A DNA stretch of 54,854 bases from Bdellovibrionales bacterium (GTDB lineage Bacteria; Bdellovibrionota; Bdellovibrionia; Bdellovibrionales; JAMPXM01): contig SYLX01000120.1 in NCBI GenBank assembly GCA_005808505.1, positions 1 to 54,854 of the forward strand. The letters run 5' to 3'. A program made the position numbers and the translations under genes. The notes below the pieces were generated by a model. That model was not told the DNA's origin. It ran no database searches and saw only the letters and a program-made list of their open reading frames with translations. Below, one piece after another: positions 7,871-16,811 of the stretch; the stretch's first letter is position 1, and each line of letters starts with the position of its first letter.

Positions 7871-9655
7871 ATGTCATTGTTGAGAGTCTACTGGCGATCC
7901 CTCCGGATGCTCCGGTCGGAGACGCGACTGTCCTGCTTGTTAGCCGCTGCTGGCGTTGGAATCGCCGGCGTTCAACTTCTCGAACCCATCTTGTTCGGTC
8001 ACGTGATCGACGCGCTCACGCAGCGTGGAAGCATGGCCAAGTCACTCATTCTCTGGAGCGGACTTGGCATCTTCAACGCAATCGCGAGCGTCTTCTTGGC
8101 CGTCATGGCAGATCGGCTCGCGCACCGCAATCGCCTCAGTGCGCTGGCTCAGGCGTTTGATCATACAATCAAAAGGCCACACCACTTCCATTTGAATCGT
8201 GGCTCCGGCAAACTCGTGCGCACGATTTTGATCGGCTCCGATCAGCTCTTCATGCTCTGGCTTTCATTCTTCCGAGAGCATCTCTCCTCCTTTGTGAGCG
8301 TGTTGTTCTTGGTGCCGATCGCCATCACGATGAATCCGAAGCTCGCAAGCTTGCTCTTTGTTCTCGCTGCCATCTACACCGTGGCAAACACGTTCATCAT
8401 CAGTCGTACGCACGCGCGCCAAGCGGAAGTCGAAACGCACCATCAAGAGATCGCCGGTCGTTTGACGGATGTCGTCTCCAACGTGAGCATCGTTCAGAGC
8501 TACGTGCGTTTTCAAGAGGAGAAGGTCGCGCTTCAAGATCACATCCGGACGCTCTTGCGCGCGCAGTATCCGGTTCTCACTTGGTGGGGAATTTTGAGCG
8601 TGATTACTCGCGTCTCCTCCACGCTGGCGTTGATGACGATCGTGGGTGTCGGCTCGTTTCTCGTCGCAAAAATGGAGATCACTCCAGGTGATGTCGTGAC
8701 GTTTGCGGGCTTTTCGACCTTGTTGATCTCACGCCTCGATCAGCTCTCAGGTTTCTTGGCGCGCGCCGTTTCCCAAGCGCCGGCGCTCCGCAATCTCTTC
8801 GAGCTCATGGACCCCGACAAGAGTATGCAAAAGGAAGAACCAAAAGACACCGTACGTCCGCTCAATAGCACGGCGCTAAAAGGCTGCGTGGTGTTTGATA
8901 ATGTGAGCTTCCGTTATCCGGGCCGCACTTCAGGAGTCTCGAGGCTCAGCTTCCGGGTTAAGCCCGGACAGTCGGTTGCGCTTGTCGGTCCTTCAGGCTC
9001 GGGCAAGACGACTTGTTTAAGCCTCCTGCAGCGTGTTTATGACCCCGATTCAGGACGAATCGTGGTGGATGGCCGCGACCTCAGCGATTGCTCCACAACG
9101 GCCGTTCGCGAATCGATTGGCGCCGTCTTTCAAGAGGCCGGACTTTTCAATCGATCAATTTTGGAAAACATTCGTGTCGGTCGTCCGAACGCTACGCTTG
9201 AAGAAGTCATTCACGCAGCCAAGCGCGCGGAAGCCCACGAATTCATCGTCGCCAAACCCGGGGGTTACGACTACGTCGTGGGCGAACGTGGTTTGGGTCT
9301 CTCAGGTGGAGAGCGCCAGCGCATCGCCATTGCGCGGGCAATCCTCAAGGATGCTCCAATTTTGATCTTTGATGAAGCAACGAGCGCACTCGATAACGAA
9401 ACGGAACAAAAAATCCAACTCGCTCTCGAGCATCTTCGTGAATCGAAAACGACGTTTTCGATTGCGCACCGTCTCTCAACGATTGCGAATTCCGACCTGA
9501 TCTTGGTGTTCGACCAAGGGGAGATCGTCGAAGCAGGTACGTTTGACGAACTCGCTGCAAACGGCGGAATGTTCTCGCGATTGCTCCAAGCAGGACAGAT
9601 GAAAACTCATGGCGAGACTACGGCGACCGGACCCGTTCTGGAGCCGGCCCTCTAA
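7871..9655 (+). CDS. ndvA: ABC exporter, fused permease and ATPase, NdvA/ChvA-like
   Basis: I chose ATG 7871 (594 residues) because MSLLRVYWRSLRML matches the usual start of the cyclic beta-1,2-glucan exporters NdvA/ChvA; an in-frame ATG at 7733 overlaps the previous gene. A six-helix permease (residues ~20-320) is followed by an ATPase with Walker A GPSGSGKTT, signature LSGGERQR, Walker B ILIFDEATSALD and the switch His in IAHRLS. It probably works as an inner-membrane homodimer. Relatives in non-rhizobia may carry other glucans or lipids, so the substrate is unsure. It starts 76 bp after the CyaA-like gene, with no clear ribosome site. Confidence 0.8.
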   Translation: MSLLRVYWRSLRMLRSETRLSCLLAAAGVGIAGVQLLEPILFGHVIDALTQRGSMAKSLILWSGLGIFNAIASVFLAVMADRLAHRNRLSALAQAFDHTIKRPHHFHLNRGSGKLVRTILIGSDQLFMLWLSFFREHLSSFVSVLFLVPIAITMNPKLASLLFVLAAIYTVANTFIISRTHARQAEVETHHQEIAGRLTDVVSNVSIVQSYVRFQEEKVALQDHIRTLLRAQYPVLTWWGILSVITRVSSTLALMTIVGVGSFLVAKMEITPGDVVTFAGFSTLLISRLDQLSGFLARAVSQAPALRNLFELMDPDKSMQKEEPKDTVRPLNSTALKGCVVFDNVSFRYPGRTSGVSRLSFRVKPGQSVALVGPSGSGKTTCLSLLQRVYDPDSGRIVVDGRDLSDCSTTAVRESIGAVFQEAGLFNRSILENIRVGRPNATLEEVIHAAKRAEAHEFIVAKPGGYDYVVGERGLGLSGGERQRIAIARAILKDAPILIFDEATSALDNETEQKIQLALEHLRESKTTFSIAHRLSTIANSDLILVFDQGEIVEAGTFDELAANGGMFSRLLQAGQMKTHGETTATGPVLEPAL

Positions 9656-9729
9656 GCCACGAGTTCGACAAGAGCGAGGAGACAAGTTCTACCTCGTTCT
9701 ACCTTCAGGCCGAGACGAAAGCGCAGTAG

Positions 9730-9764
9730 AACTCCTTTGAAGTTTGAATCACTTTAAAGGAGTT
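9730..9764 (+). promoter_or_regulatory. 14-bp hairpin that buries the ribosome binding site of the next gene
   Basis: AACTCCTTTGAAGT (9730-9743) can pair along its full length (13 Watson-Crick pairs and one G-U) with ACTTTAAAGGAGTT (9751-9764) around a 7-nt loop. The right arm contains the perfect Shine-Dalgarno AAAGGAG (9756-9762), 5 nt before the ATG at 9768. There is no T-run, so it is not a standard terminator. In RNA it would hide the ribosome site; in DNA it could be an operator. Confidence 0.65.
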
Positions 9765-9767
9765 TTC

Positions 9768-10178
9768 ATGCGTCTCATGCTCGCCGCTCTCAGCGCTACT
9801 TTTTGTCTCTTGGCCTTTGGCCAATTCGCATCGGCTGACGAATGCAAAAACGATCAAGGTCACATCATGACCGATCCTGCCGAGTTCCAGGCCGAAATCG
9901 AAAAACAAACGGATTGTCTTCCCGCAAAGCGGTTGGCCGAGGCTTGTGCCTGGGGCTCAAACCTGGACGTGTCTACGGCAGGCTTGGCCTACGGAATCTG
10001 CGAAAAGAACCTCTCCGACGCAAAACCAAAAAAATCGGATCTTCGTCTTCTCGCAAAGATGAAAGACCGCTGCACGGCTCGTTACATCAACGAGGAAGGT
10101 TCGCTTTACCGCTCGATGAACGCGTTTTGCCATTTGAACGCGCTGACTTGGATTTTTGATCTCGTACAAGAGCAGTGA
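9768..10178 (+). CDS. small secreted Cys-containing protein, unknown function
   Basis: I chose ATG 9768, placed 5 nt after a perfect AAAGGAG and opening into a signal peptide (cleavage likely after ASA, residue 23). The mature part of about 113 residues has six Cys, an even number compatible with three disulfides in the periplasm (C26, one each in TDCLP, EACAW, GICEK, DRCTA and AFCHL). I do not recognise the family. Its ribosome site lies inside the long hairpin at 9730-9764, so translation is probably controlled. It converges on the lipoprotein gene ending at 10221. Confidence 0.7.
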   Translation: MRLMLAALSATFCLLAFGQFASADECKNDQGHIMTDPAEFQAEIEKQTDCLPAKRLAEACAWGSNLDVSTAGLAYGICEKNLSDAKPKKSDLRLLAKMKDRCTARYINEEGSLYRSMNAFCHLNALTWIFDLVQEQ

Positions 10179-10220
10179 GAGCAGCATTCGCGCGGCTCAA
10201 TCGAGCTCGCGCAAGGCTTT

Positions 10221-10922
10221 CTAGAGACTCGCACGGATGGCATCGACTTTCATTTGGTCGGCCTTGAGTTGAGCCAGAATCTCCGTGCGACGCTGTTTTG
10301 CCGCTGCCGGAAGGATCGACGGATCAAACCCCTCGATCGAGGCGATTGTTTGTCCGCAGATGTCGCTTGCACTTTCCAACGCACCGACCACCGCAGTTTT
10401 TGATTCATTCGCTTTGATCGTCGCGAGATCAGTGTTGAGTTGATTGAGGCCGGCCTGAAGTTGCGCAAGAGCGTCGGTCCGTTTTTTCTTTAGCTCATTG
10501 GAAAGAAAGAGCGTGCTTACGCCTTTTAGTGACTCATGAGTCTCTTCCATCAAGTCGATCATGCTTTCGACGGCTTGGACGGCTTCCGCGAATTGAGTGG
10601 CGTTAAGAGGAGCTGTCGATGAAGGCTCAGAAGTTGTCGGCTGAGTTCCCGATGGCGATGACGGCTCGGAATTTGAGGCCGCGCCTGTTTGATCCTGGCT
10701 CTGTCTTTCGAGGCCGCTTCCGCTGATCTTGCCATTTTCAATCGTGGGAAGAGCGTGCATTCCGCCGCAGTTCTGGTAGCTGAAGAGCCCGACGGCCATT
10801 ACGGCCAGCGCCACGCCCAAACGGATTGCCTGCTTCAAGCGAACCTCATTTTCCAGGTGTTGAGAATCAAGTTTGCCATCGCCACGTTCAAATTGAAACG
10901 GTTGGGGTGTGTTGTGTCTCAT
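10221..10922 (-). CDS. membrane-anchored protein with YQNCGG motif, coiled-coil C-terminal part
   Basis: 233 residues. A positively charged leader and a hydrophobic segment (about 30-48) end in FSYQNCGG, the anchor seen often in Bdellovibrio envelope proteins. A Ser/Thr/Pro linker (about 70-103) leads to a helical domain rich in Leu, Glu and Lys with two Cys-poor repeats (KKKRTDALAQLQAGL and KQRRTEILAQLKADQ) that look like a duplicated helix pair. Function unknown. The ATG at 10922 is only 8 bp from repeat copy 2, so its promoter must lie in or beyond the repeat, or it is read through from the kinase gene upstream. Confidence 0.7.
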   Translation of the reverse strand: MRHNTPQPFQFERGDGKLDSQHLENEVRLKQAIRLGVALAVMAVGLFSYQNCGGMHALPTIENGKISGSGLERQSQDQTGAASNSEPSSPSGTQPTTSEPSSTAPLNATQFAEAVQAVESMIDLMEETHESLKGVSTLFLSNELKKKRTDALAQLQAGLNQLNTDLATIKANESKTAVVGALESASDICGQTIASIEGFDPSILPAAAKQRRTEILAQLKADQMKVDAIRASL

Positions 10923-10930
10923 TCCGGCGC

Positions 10931-11066
10931 AAACTGGCCTACTACCGTGGGTATGACCGAGCTGCCGACGCTAGGGCCGTGATTTTAGAAAAGATGGGAT
11001 TTTAATTGTTCTGCGTTTTGAGCCCAGGCAACTCGCTGTTCCCGCACCCACTCAAGTAGGCCAGTT
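10931..11066. repeat. 137-bp inverted-arm repeat, copy 2
   Basis: Arms at 10931-10954 and about 11043-11066, 136 bp overall, followed by a G-run. The right end overlaps the TAA stop of the kinase gene (read on the minus strand as TAACTGGCC). The left end is 8 bp upstream of the next minus-strand gene. The AT-rich core has GTGATTTTAGAAAAGATGGGATTTT. Confidence 0.85.
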
Positions 11067-12705
11067 ACCGGGGGAGAGGTAATTCCACCGTAAAGGTCGT
11101 CCCCTCACCCAACTGACTCATGACCTTCAACTGCCCGCCGTGGGAGTTCGCAATCTGTCGGCTGATGAAAAGGCCTAAACCCAGGCCGCTGATTTCAGAT
11201 GCCGGAACGGCTCGCTCAAAGCGTTCGAAGATGCGCTGCTGATCCTTGAGCGCGATGCCTGGACCGCGATCCGAAATCAGGATTTCGAGTTTTCCTGCGT
11301 GCTCGCGGGCGATGATCTCGATCGGAGTGCCACGGCCGTACTTGATCGCATTGGTGATGAGATTCGAAATCACCTGCTCGATTCGATTCGGATCACAATT
11401 GGCCTTCAAGCCCGGTTGAATGTTTGTTCTCACGACGATTCCGGCATTTTGAAACTGCTGAAGAAACGATAATCGGACATCGTCGACGAGGCAGGATACG
11501 TCGGTCTCCATGAAGTCGAGTTTGAGCCGTCCCGTTGCGATGCGCGAGACATCGAGCATATCGTCAACGAGATGCGTAAGCTGGTTGACTTGTCGCTTGG
11601 TCAATTCAGCTACTTCCTTTGCACTCTCGGCCGGAAGGTCTGCGCCAGGGGCTAACCGCTTGAGTTGCCGCTCGAGCAACTGATTCTGCAGTTTGAGAGC
11701 CGTAAGCGGTGTACGGAGTTCATGCGAAGCGATCGACAAAAACTCATCGCGCGACTCAACCGCACGTTGTAGTTGGTGCGTTCGATCTTCCACTCGCTTC
11801 TCAAGAGTTTGGTGCGCCATGCGAAGCTTGTCCTCCGCACGCTTTCGCTCGGTCATATCGCGTGTGACTTTCGCAAAGCCCCGCAAAATCCCTTTGTGAT
11901 CGCGCAAGGCCGTGAGGACGACGTTCGCCCAGAACTTTGTTCCATCTTTGCGAACGCGCCAACCTTCATCTTCGAAGCGGCCCGTAGCTTTAGCCTCGAC
12001 GAGTTCGTACTCACATTTGCCGATCGCAACTTCTTCAGGTTCGTAAAAGATTGAAAAGTGTTGCCCGATGATCTCGGTAGCTTCGTAACCTTTTAGACCA
12101 CGCGCTCCCTCATTCCAACTCACGACATGCCCGGACGGATCCAGCATGATCATCGCGTAGTCTTTCACGCTTTGAACGAACAGGCGTGATCGTTCCTCAC
12201 TCTCGCGAAGAGCTTCTTCTGACTTCCTCCGCTCCGTCAAATCTCGGGTGATTTTAGCGAAGCCCTTGAGACGTCCGCTTGGATCATCTAAACGTGTGAT
12301 CACAATATTCGCCCAAAAAAGTGAGCCATCTTTACGGACTCGCCAACCTTCTTCTTCGTAACGTCCTGTTTCGCGAGCGAACTCAAGTTCGTGCTGCGGA
12401 TGTCGTCGCTCGATATCTTCTTTCGTGTAAAATAGGGTGAAGTTGCGGCCGATGACGTCCGTGCCTTTGTAACCGTTTACGCTCTCAGCGCCGGCATTCC
12501 AGGTCAGAATGACGCCCTCGGGATCCATAAGGAAGATGGCGTAGTCTTTGATGTTATCAATCAGCAGGCGGAAACGTTCTTCACTCTCGGCAACTGATAA
12601 GGGCGGTGTTTGCTTAGCGGCGCCGCTCTTCTCTTCCCCGGAGTTTTGCGGCATTCCAGCGGAGGTTGTTGCTTGCGATTTTGAATCTGATTTTGCGTCG
12701 AGCAT
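11065..12705 (-). CDS. double-PAS sensor histidine kinase
   Basis: 546 residues, no signal peptide or membrane segment, so cytoplasmic. Two near-identical PAS domains (about 41-162 and 168-290) each end in a PAC segment with RVRKDG and GFAK.TRD.TER, pointing to an internal duplication. A coiled coil leads to HisKA with phospho-acceptor His328 (SHELRTPL), then a HATPase with N-box NLITNAIKYG and G-boxes DRGPGIAL and GLGLGLFISR. It sits 92 bp downstream of a stand-alone response regulator on the same strand, its likely partner. The input signal is unknown; no heme or flavin residue is recognisable by eye. Confidence 0.9.
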   Translation of the reverse strand: MLDAKSDSKSQATTSAGMPQNSGEEKSGAAKQTPPLSVAESEERFRLLIDNIKDYAIFLMDPEGVILTWNAGAESVNGYKGTDVIGRNFTLFYTKEDIERRHPQHELEFARETGRYEEEGWRVRKDGSLFWANIVITRLDDPSGRLKGFAKITRDLTERRKSEEALRESEERSRLFVQSVKDYAMIMLDPSGHVVSWNEGARGLKGYEATEIIGQHFSIFYEPEEVAIGKCEYELVEAKATGRFEDEGWRVRKDGTKFWANVVLTALRDHKGILRGFAKVTRDMTERKRAEDKLRMAHQTLEKRVEDRTHQLQRAVESRDEFLSIASHELRTPLTALKLQNQLLERQLKRLAPGADLPAESAKEVAELTKRQVNQLTHLVDDMLDVSRIATGRLKLDFMETDVSCLVDDVRLSFLQQFQNAGIVVRTNIQPGLKANCDPNRIEQVISNLITNAIKYGRGTPIEIIAREHAGKLEILISDRGPGIALKDQQRIFERFERAVPASEISGLGLGLFISRQIANSHGGQLKVMSQLGEGTTFTVELPLPR

Positions 12706-12797
12706 TCAAACTCTCGATTCTTCGGTTGCGGCGCTAGCCACCAGCTAAACAGAATTGAAGGACTAACTCCATTGAGTCACGCGCGATTCAGCGCAAG

Positions 12798-13154
12798 TTA
12801 TCCACAATTTTTTTGGATCATGTCCATCATGTCATCAATGTCGATCGGCTTGCGAAGGTAACCGCGAATGCCGGTCAAAGTGGTGTCGCCCGCGAGAGCC
12901 GAGATGACGATAACGGGAATGTTTGCCCAGTCCGGCTGTTGGTTTTTCCACTCAAGGAACTGTTTACCGTCCATTACCGGCATCATCATGTCGAGCAAGA
13001 CGACGTGAGGCTTCTCACCGGCAACGAGACGCCGACGGGCGACATCGCCGTTTTCGGCCTGAACAACGTCATAGCCTTCAAACTGAAGCGCCTGACGAAT
13101 CAAGGCGCGGATATCTTGATTGTCATCGACAATCATCACCGTCATCGAACCCAT
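12798..13154 (-). CDS. single-domain response regulator (CheY-like)
   Basis: I chose ATG 13154 (118 residues); ATG 13145 is close, and an upstream in-frame start at 13238 would add an unlikely basic tail. The receiver has the acidic pair Asp10/Asp11 (VDD), phospho-acceptor Asp55 (VVLLDMMMP), Ser84 for the switch and Lys102 (LRKP). There is no output domain, so it works by protein contact or as a phosphorelay shuttle. It is first in a minus-strand unit with the double-PAS kinase. The variant end PIDIDDMMDMIQKN follows the usual alpha5. Confidence 0.88.
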   Translation of the reverse strand: MGSMTVMIVDDNQDIRALIRQALQFEGYDVVQAENGDVARRRLVAGEKPHVVLLDMMMPVMDGKQFLEWKNQQPDWANIPVIVISALAGDTTLTGIRGYLRKPIDIDDMMDMIQKNCG

Positions 13155-13412
13155 AACCTCGAACTCATGCGTTTTACTGCCCCGCCTTGATCGCGATTTA
13201 GTGCCGGGCTTTAACAACTCTGACGCGGAGCCCGCCAAGGGACGATTCCGCCTGTCTCAGGGCTATCGGAACTGCCCTTAACCAGAGAATTTTCAAGATT
13301 AAGGCGCCGTAAACTGAAGTGCAACTTAAGGTTTTGTTTAAGGTTTAAGCTTAGGCGGATTAGCAACTTTTTCATGACTGGGTTTGGGTGGGCTTCTTTT
13401 CGAGTCCCCACA

Positions 13413-13549
13413 AAACTGGCCTACATGAATGGGTATGAAAACAGAGATTCACGAGGGAACCGTCATCCAGATTCTTCAGGATTTTCATTTCTCGGTCCCT
13501 CGGCCCAGGGAAAGGACCACAGTTCATACCCATTCTAGTAGGCCAGTTT
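13413..13549. repeat. 137-bp inverted-arm repeat, copy 3
   Basis: Arms at 13413-13436 and 13526-13549. Both carry the variant GAATGGGTATGAA (in opposite orientation), so the arms of this copy changed together. Inside, GAGGGAACCG pairs with CGGTCCCTC except for one mismatch, and the core has CAGGATTTTCATTT. It lies between the divergent response regulator and SRAP genes. Confidence 0.9.
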
Positions 13550-13613
13550 CAAAGGTGCCCGGCTTCCGCTAAACTCAAGCTTCGACCCCAATAGCGCAGC
13601 AGGAGAGTTCGAC

Positions 13614-14600
13614 ATGTGTTATTCCGCGATGGTCCTTCAGGATGCAAAAAAGCTGGGGATTAAATTCCACGCCCGCGTCCAGTATGATCTTTATTCAGAA
13701 CTTTTCATGCGCCGCCTTTCGGGAGAAAGGCTTCTGATAAATAAGGCCATGGAAAAGGGTTTCGTCAAAAACCCGCAGTCACCCGCAGAGAAAAGAATCG
13801 CGAAGTCCATCGTCGATTGGCATGGGCAAGAGATCTCGCGGCTCGAAGCAGAACTCTTCAAACAAAAAGAGCGACTGGCCAACGCGGAACGTTCCTTGAA
13901 AACGAAGGTCACAAAAAAGGCGGAAGAGGACGTCCGCATTGCCTCAAAGAAGATCGAGAAATGTAAATTCGATTTGAAAAAGCATCAGTCAACGGAACTC
14001 AAATCGGATTCGGATAGCCGCATCTTCCCGTTTCACTATGTCTCGATGATCTACGCCGACCCTAAGGGCCAACTTTCCGTTGCTCCGTTCCGCTATCACA
14101 TGCGCCCACATGATAAAGACGAAGCCTTCGATCGCGATTACGGAGGTTGCTATAATGCCCGCTTTAACAATCTCAAGCGCGTGGCGTTTTGGAAAGACTC
14201 ACTCGCCTCCCGCCGAGGGCTGATTCTCGTTGAGCGCTTCTACGAAAATGTCCCGGTCGAGCGTTATCTTGAGAACAATAAGTTAAAAAAAGACCTCCAG
14301 GACAAAACAAATATTGTTTTGTGTTTTGAACCGGAGAATACCGATTTCATTTTGATACCGACACTTTGGGATGAATGGAAGAAAAAGGGTGAAGCACATC
14401 TTCGCTCAACCGCGCTCATCACCGACGATCCCGCGCCGGAAATCCGCGAAGCGGGCCACGATCGTACGCCGATTTTCTTAAAAGAATCCGCAGTGGAAAA
14501 ATGGCTTCTTGCGGAAAAAGTGGAAGAAGCTATCGAAGCCCTTTCCCAACGGGAGGCCCCTTACTACAACCATCGTGTGCTGGGCTCGTCAGCAGCTTAA
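13614..14600 (+). CDS. SRAP (YedK/HMCES-like) DNA-crosslink protein with coiled-coil insertion
   Basis: 328 residues behind AGGAG. The protein begins MCYSA: after removal of Met, Cys2 is the residue that bonds covalently to abasic sites in single-stranded DNA in the SRAP family. Other family marks follow: CYNARFNN (Asn/Arg pair, about 180-187), RGLILVERFYE with the Glu (about 204), and AGHDRTPIFL with the His (about 282). Typical bacterial SRAP proteins are about 220-240 residues; the extra length is a Lys/Glu-rich coiled coil (about 60-130) between the Cys and the core. Its TAA overlaps the convergent patatin gene by 4 bp. Cytoplasmic, DNA repair. Confidence 0.88.
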   Translation: MCYSAMVLQDAKKLGIKFHARVQYDLYSELFMRRLSGERLLINKAMEKGFVKNPQSPAEKRIAKSIVDWHGQEISRLEAELFKQKERLANAERSLKTKVTKKAEEDVRIASKKIEKCKFDLKKHQSTELKSDSDSRIFPFHYVSMIYADPKGQLSVAPFRYHMRPHDKDEAFDRDYGGCYNARFNNLKRVAFWKDSLASRRGLILVERFYENVPVERYLENNKLKKDLQDKTNIVLCFEPENTDFILIPTLWDEWKKKGEAHLRSTALITDDPAPEIREAGHDRTPIFLKESAVEKWLLAEKVEEAIEALSQREAPYYNHRVLGSSAA

Positions 14601-15814
14601 CGCGCGACTGGTCGGCGCTGATTAGCAGGTGCCGTGGGGCTTCCCTCCATGGCATTTCGTGTGCGGTCGTAACCGAAGTCATACTGCTTTTCCACGAGCG
14701 CTTTGAATTGTTCGTAATCCGTCGGGACGCGGCTTACGAGATCCATTCCGTCTGTATCAGGATCCATTGCGAATTCAGAGGCGCCCTTCATATCAATCCA
14801 ACGAAGGCCCTTGTAGCGATCTAGCTGTTTGATTCTCTCCGATTGACTAAATCCGAAACCGTTCGTCACGGCCATATCCTCAAGCATCGTGTACTCACCT
14901 GAAGGCTTTGTGATCGCCACATTGCAAGCGATTGTTTGCGCGGATTCAATTGGAAAAAGATCCATCGCGCCAGCAAAGTAGTAATCTTCGCCAATCTTTG
15001 CCGGATCGATCAGAAACGGATCCGCAATGGAGGCTCTTGCCGCCTGCAAAGTTGAGAGGCCCGTCTTCGCGACCGTGGTTGCATGAATGGGGCTATCCGG
15101 AAAATTTTGTTTCATCGACGCCGGAATTTCGTGAAGGTGCTTTGCCGTTTTCGGATCTGTGAAGAACGTCTGCTCATACAGCACGTTGCTGTTTTTGCTT
15201 CCGCCGACATCTTTTGGCTGAAAGTTCGCTCGAGCCGCGACAATAACAAGCTTCGGCTCGTTGGGCGATCTCGCGAAGTCTTGGCGAGGAAGCATTCGCG
15301 GAAGCGTTTGAGGGACATCCAAGAGGTTACCCGTAAAGATATTGGGGATTTTTCCTTTGTTGAGTTGAGCCATCCCGAGCTTGGCGCCTAGCTCCTCGGC
15401 ACCGAGGTTCCGGATTTCCCCGGTGAAAGCGTCTTTTTTCTTACTCACCTTTGCGAGGCTCAGCAGATGCCGGTGAAATTCGCGCGAAGTCAGGTACTCT
15501 TTTGCCTTCTTCGGATCTTGGTAGGAGTTGTTGATTGCGCCGCCGATGGAGGCTCCACAGGTAGTCATGATCACGTCCGGCTTGTAGCCAGCATCTTTAG
15601 CACCCGCGATCACTCCCAAAGCCAAGCCCGGCGCAATGCCGCCGCCGCTCACGACAAGAGCACGCTCAAAAGGCTTACCGCAGCTGGTTTTACTGCCTTG
15701 ATTTTTTGTCTGCGCGAAAGCTGATTCCGGATACACCAGTGTCGACGGCAGCAGGAAGAAAACGAGAGCTAGAGCCTTATCAGCGCTAAAGATACCACGT
15801 GAGCAGATTGACAT
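14597..15814 (-). CDS. secreted patatin-like phospholipase family protein, altered Asp motif
   Basis: 405 residues with a signal peptide (cleavage near AFA, 34). The patatin pattern is present: an oxyanion SGGGIAPG (56-63) and nucleophile elbow CGASIGG (Ser89). The second catalytic residue normally lies in DG[AG]; the matching segment here is YYFAGAMDLFPI, which places Ala281 where Asp is expected, with Asp285 nearby. It may therefore be a weak lipase, a dead relative, or use a shifted Asp. It overlaps the convergent SRAP gene by 4 bp. The start has no clear ribosome site. Confidence 0.75.
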   Translation of the reverse strand: MSICSRGIFSADKALALVFFLLPSTLVYPESAFAQTKNQGSKTSCGKPFERALVVSGGGIAPGLALGVIAGAKDAGYKPDVIMTTCGASIGGAINNSYQDPKKAKEYLTSREFHRHLLSLAKVSKKKDAFTGEIRNLGAEELGAKLGMAQLNKGKIPNIFTGNLLDVPQTLPRMLPRQDFARSPNEPKLVIVAARANFQPKDVGGSKNSNVLYEQTFFTDPKTAKHLHEIPASMKQNFPDSPIHATTVAKTGLSTLQAARASIADPFLIDPAKIGEDYYFAGAMDLFPIESAQTIACNVAITKPSGEYTMLEDMAVTNGFGFSQSERIKQLDRYKGLRWIDMKGASEFAMDPDTDGMDLVSRVPTDYEQFKALVEKQYDFGYDRTRNAMEGSPTAPANQRRPVAR

Positions 15815-15918
15815 AGTGACGTCATTGTATCGCCGTGGAGGCCTAACATGCAGCGATTGCGTGAATCAACAGCGAGAAGCCGGATGAAGGCCTAGTGGGG
15901 TGCCATCTTGCCTCCCCA

Positions 15919-16056
15919 AAACTGGCCCACTTAAGTGGGTATGGGCCTGCGATTCTACGAGGGAAAACTCCGCTTTCATTTTCAAATCCTGAAAAACAAA
16001 AAGCGCTCCCCCCTAGGTAGAAGCGCCTTCTTGTACCCACTCTTGTAGGCCAGTTT
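15919..16056. repeat. 137-bp inverted-arm repeat, copy 4
   Basis: 138 bp; arms at 15919-15942 and 16033-16056. The palindrome extends outward as CCCAAACTGG / CCAGTTTGGG. The core ATTTTCAAATCCTGA resembles those of copies 3 and 5. The right end lies 3 bp after the minus-strand stop at 16060. Confidence 0.9.
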
Positions 16057-16059
16057 GGG

Positions 16060-16551
16060 TCAGTTCTGCTTTTCGCCACCAAAGATCGAACGCAATGTGA
16101 CTTCGCGGAAGTTCAGGCGATCGAAATATTGATGAGTATAATCTACCATCACAGTGTTAACGAGATGCACATGGCACAAAGCTCTGCTGTAGTCGATAAC
16201 CTTGATTTCCGTCAGCATGCCATCAACCGGGCGCTGGTCGCGGCTTGCAATATAGGTATCTCCGCAAGCGGTTTTTTCGACGCTCACAAGCGGCAAGGTA
16301 ATCTCAACTGCTTCGGGCATCACCTGCGCGCAGAAGAACCCACTCGGACACGGAGTCATCGCCGGCTGCAAACGCAGTGTGATCGACTTCTCCCCTTGGT
16401 CGACTCGGACATCACCGTAGATGATATTCCCGAGGTTCTGCTCCGGATCGAGCTGAACGGGCTTGAGATCAGCGACGATCAAAAGCTCCGATGCGAGTGT
16501 TGTTTGGGCGAAAGACATCACGAGCGCGAGCGCGACGAACAAAGATTTCAT
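16060..16551 (-). CDS. secreted protein of unknown function
   Basis: I chose ATG 16551, which opens into a signal peptide (MKSLFVALALVMSFAQTTLA, cleavage after residue 20), not the upstream in-frame start at 16764. The mature protein is about 143 residues, beta-rich by appearance, with Cys in PCPSGFFC, KTACGD and ALCHVH. No family recognised. It ends beside repeat copy 4 and is divergent from the gene at 16812. Confidence 0.65.
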   Translation of the reverse strand: MKSLFVALALVMSFAQTTLASELLIVADLKPVQLDPEQNLGNIIYGDVRVDQGEKSITLRLQPAMTPCPSGFFCAQVMPEAVEITLPLVSVEKTACGDTYIASRDQRPVDGMLTEIKVIDYSRALCHVHLVNTVMVDYTHQYFDRLNFREVTLRSIFGGEKQN

Positions 16552-16811
16552 CGAATCATGCTTTTTGTTTAGTTGGAAACCTAAGTGATCGCCGACCAGC
16601 AAAGCAATGCTTATGCCATTCACTTTAAAGCTCCATCGATTTACCCGGGACGCGTGAATTGCATCAGAGCGAGATTTGGACAATTGGGGAGCGCCAAAGC
16701 AGACCCGCGCTGGCACCGTTAGAGAGGAAATGGCACCTTGAACAACATTTATTTGATAGTTCAAAGCAAGCAGTCGTTGTGCTGCAGCAAGACCTGCTCT
16801 ATAAAATATAC

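Noticed and set aside
7871..9655. ABC exporter as the type I secretion pump for the CyaA-like protein
   Set aside because: The exporter is NdvA-like, there is no HlyD partner, and the CyaA-like protein has a Sec-type signal peptide and no RTX repeats.
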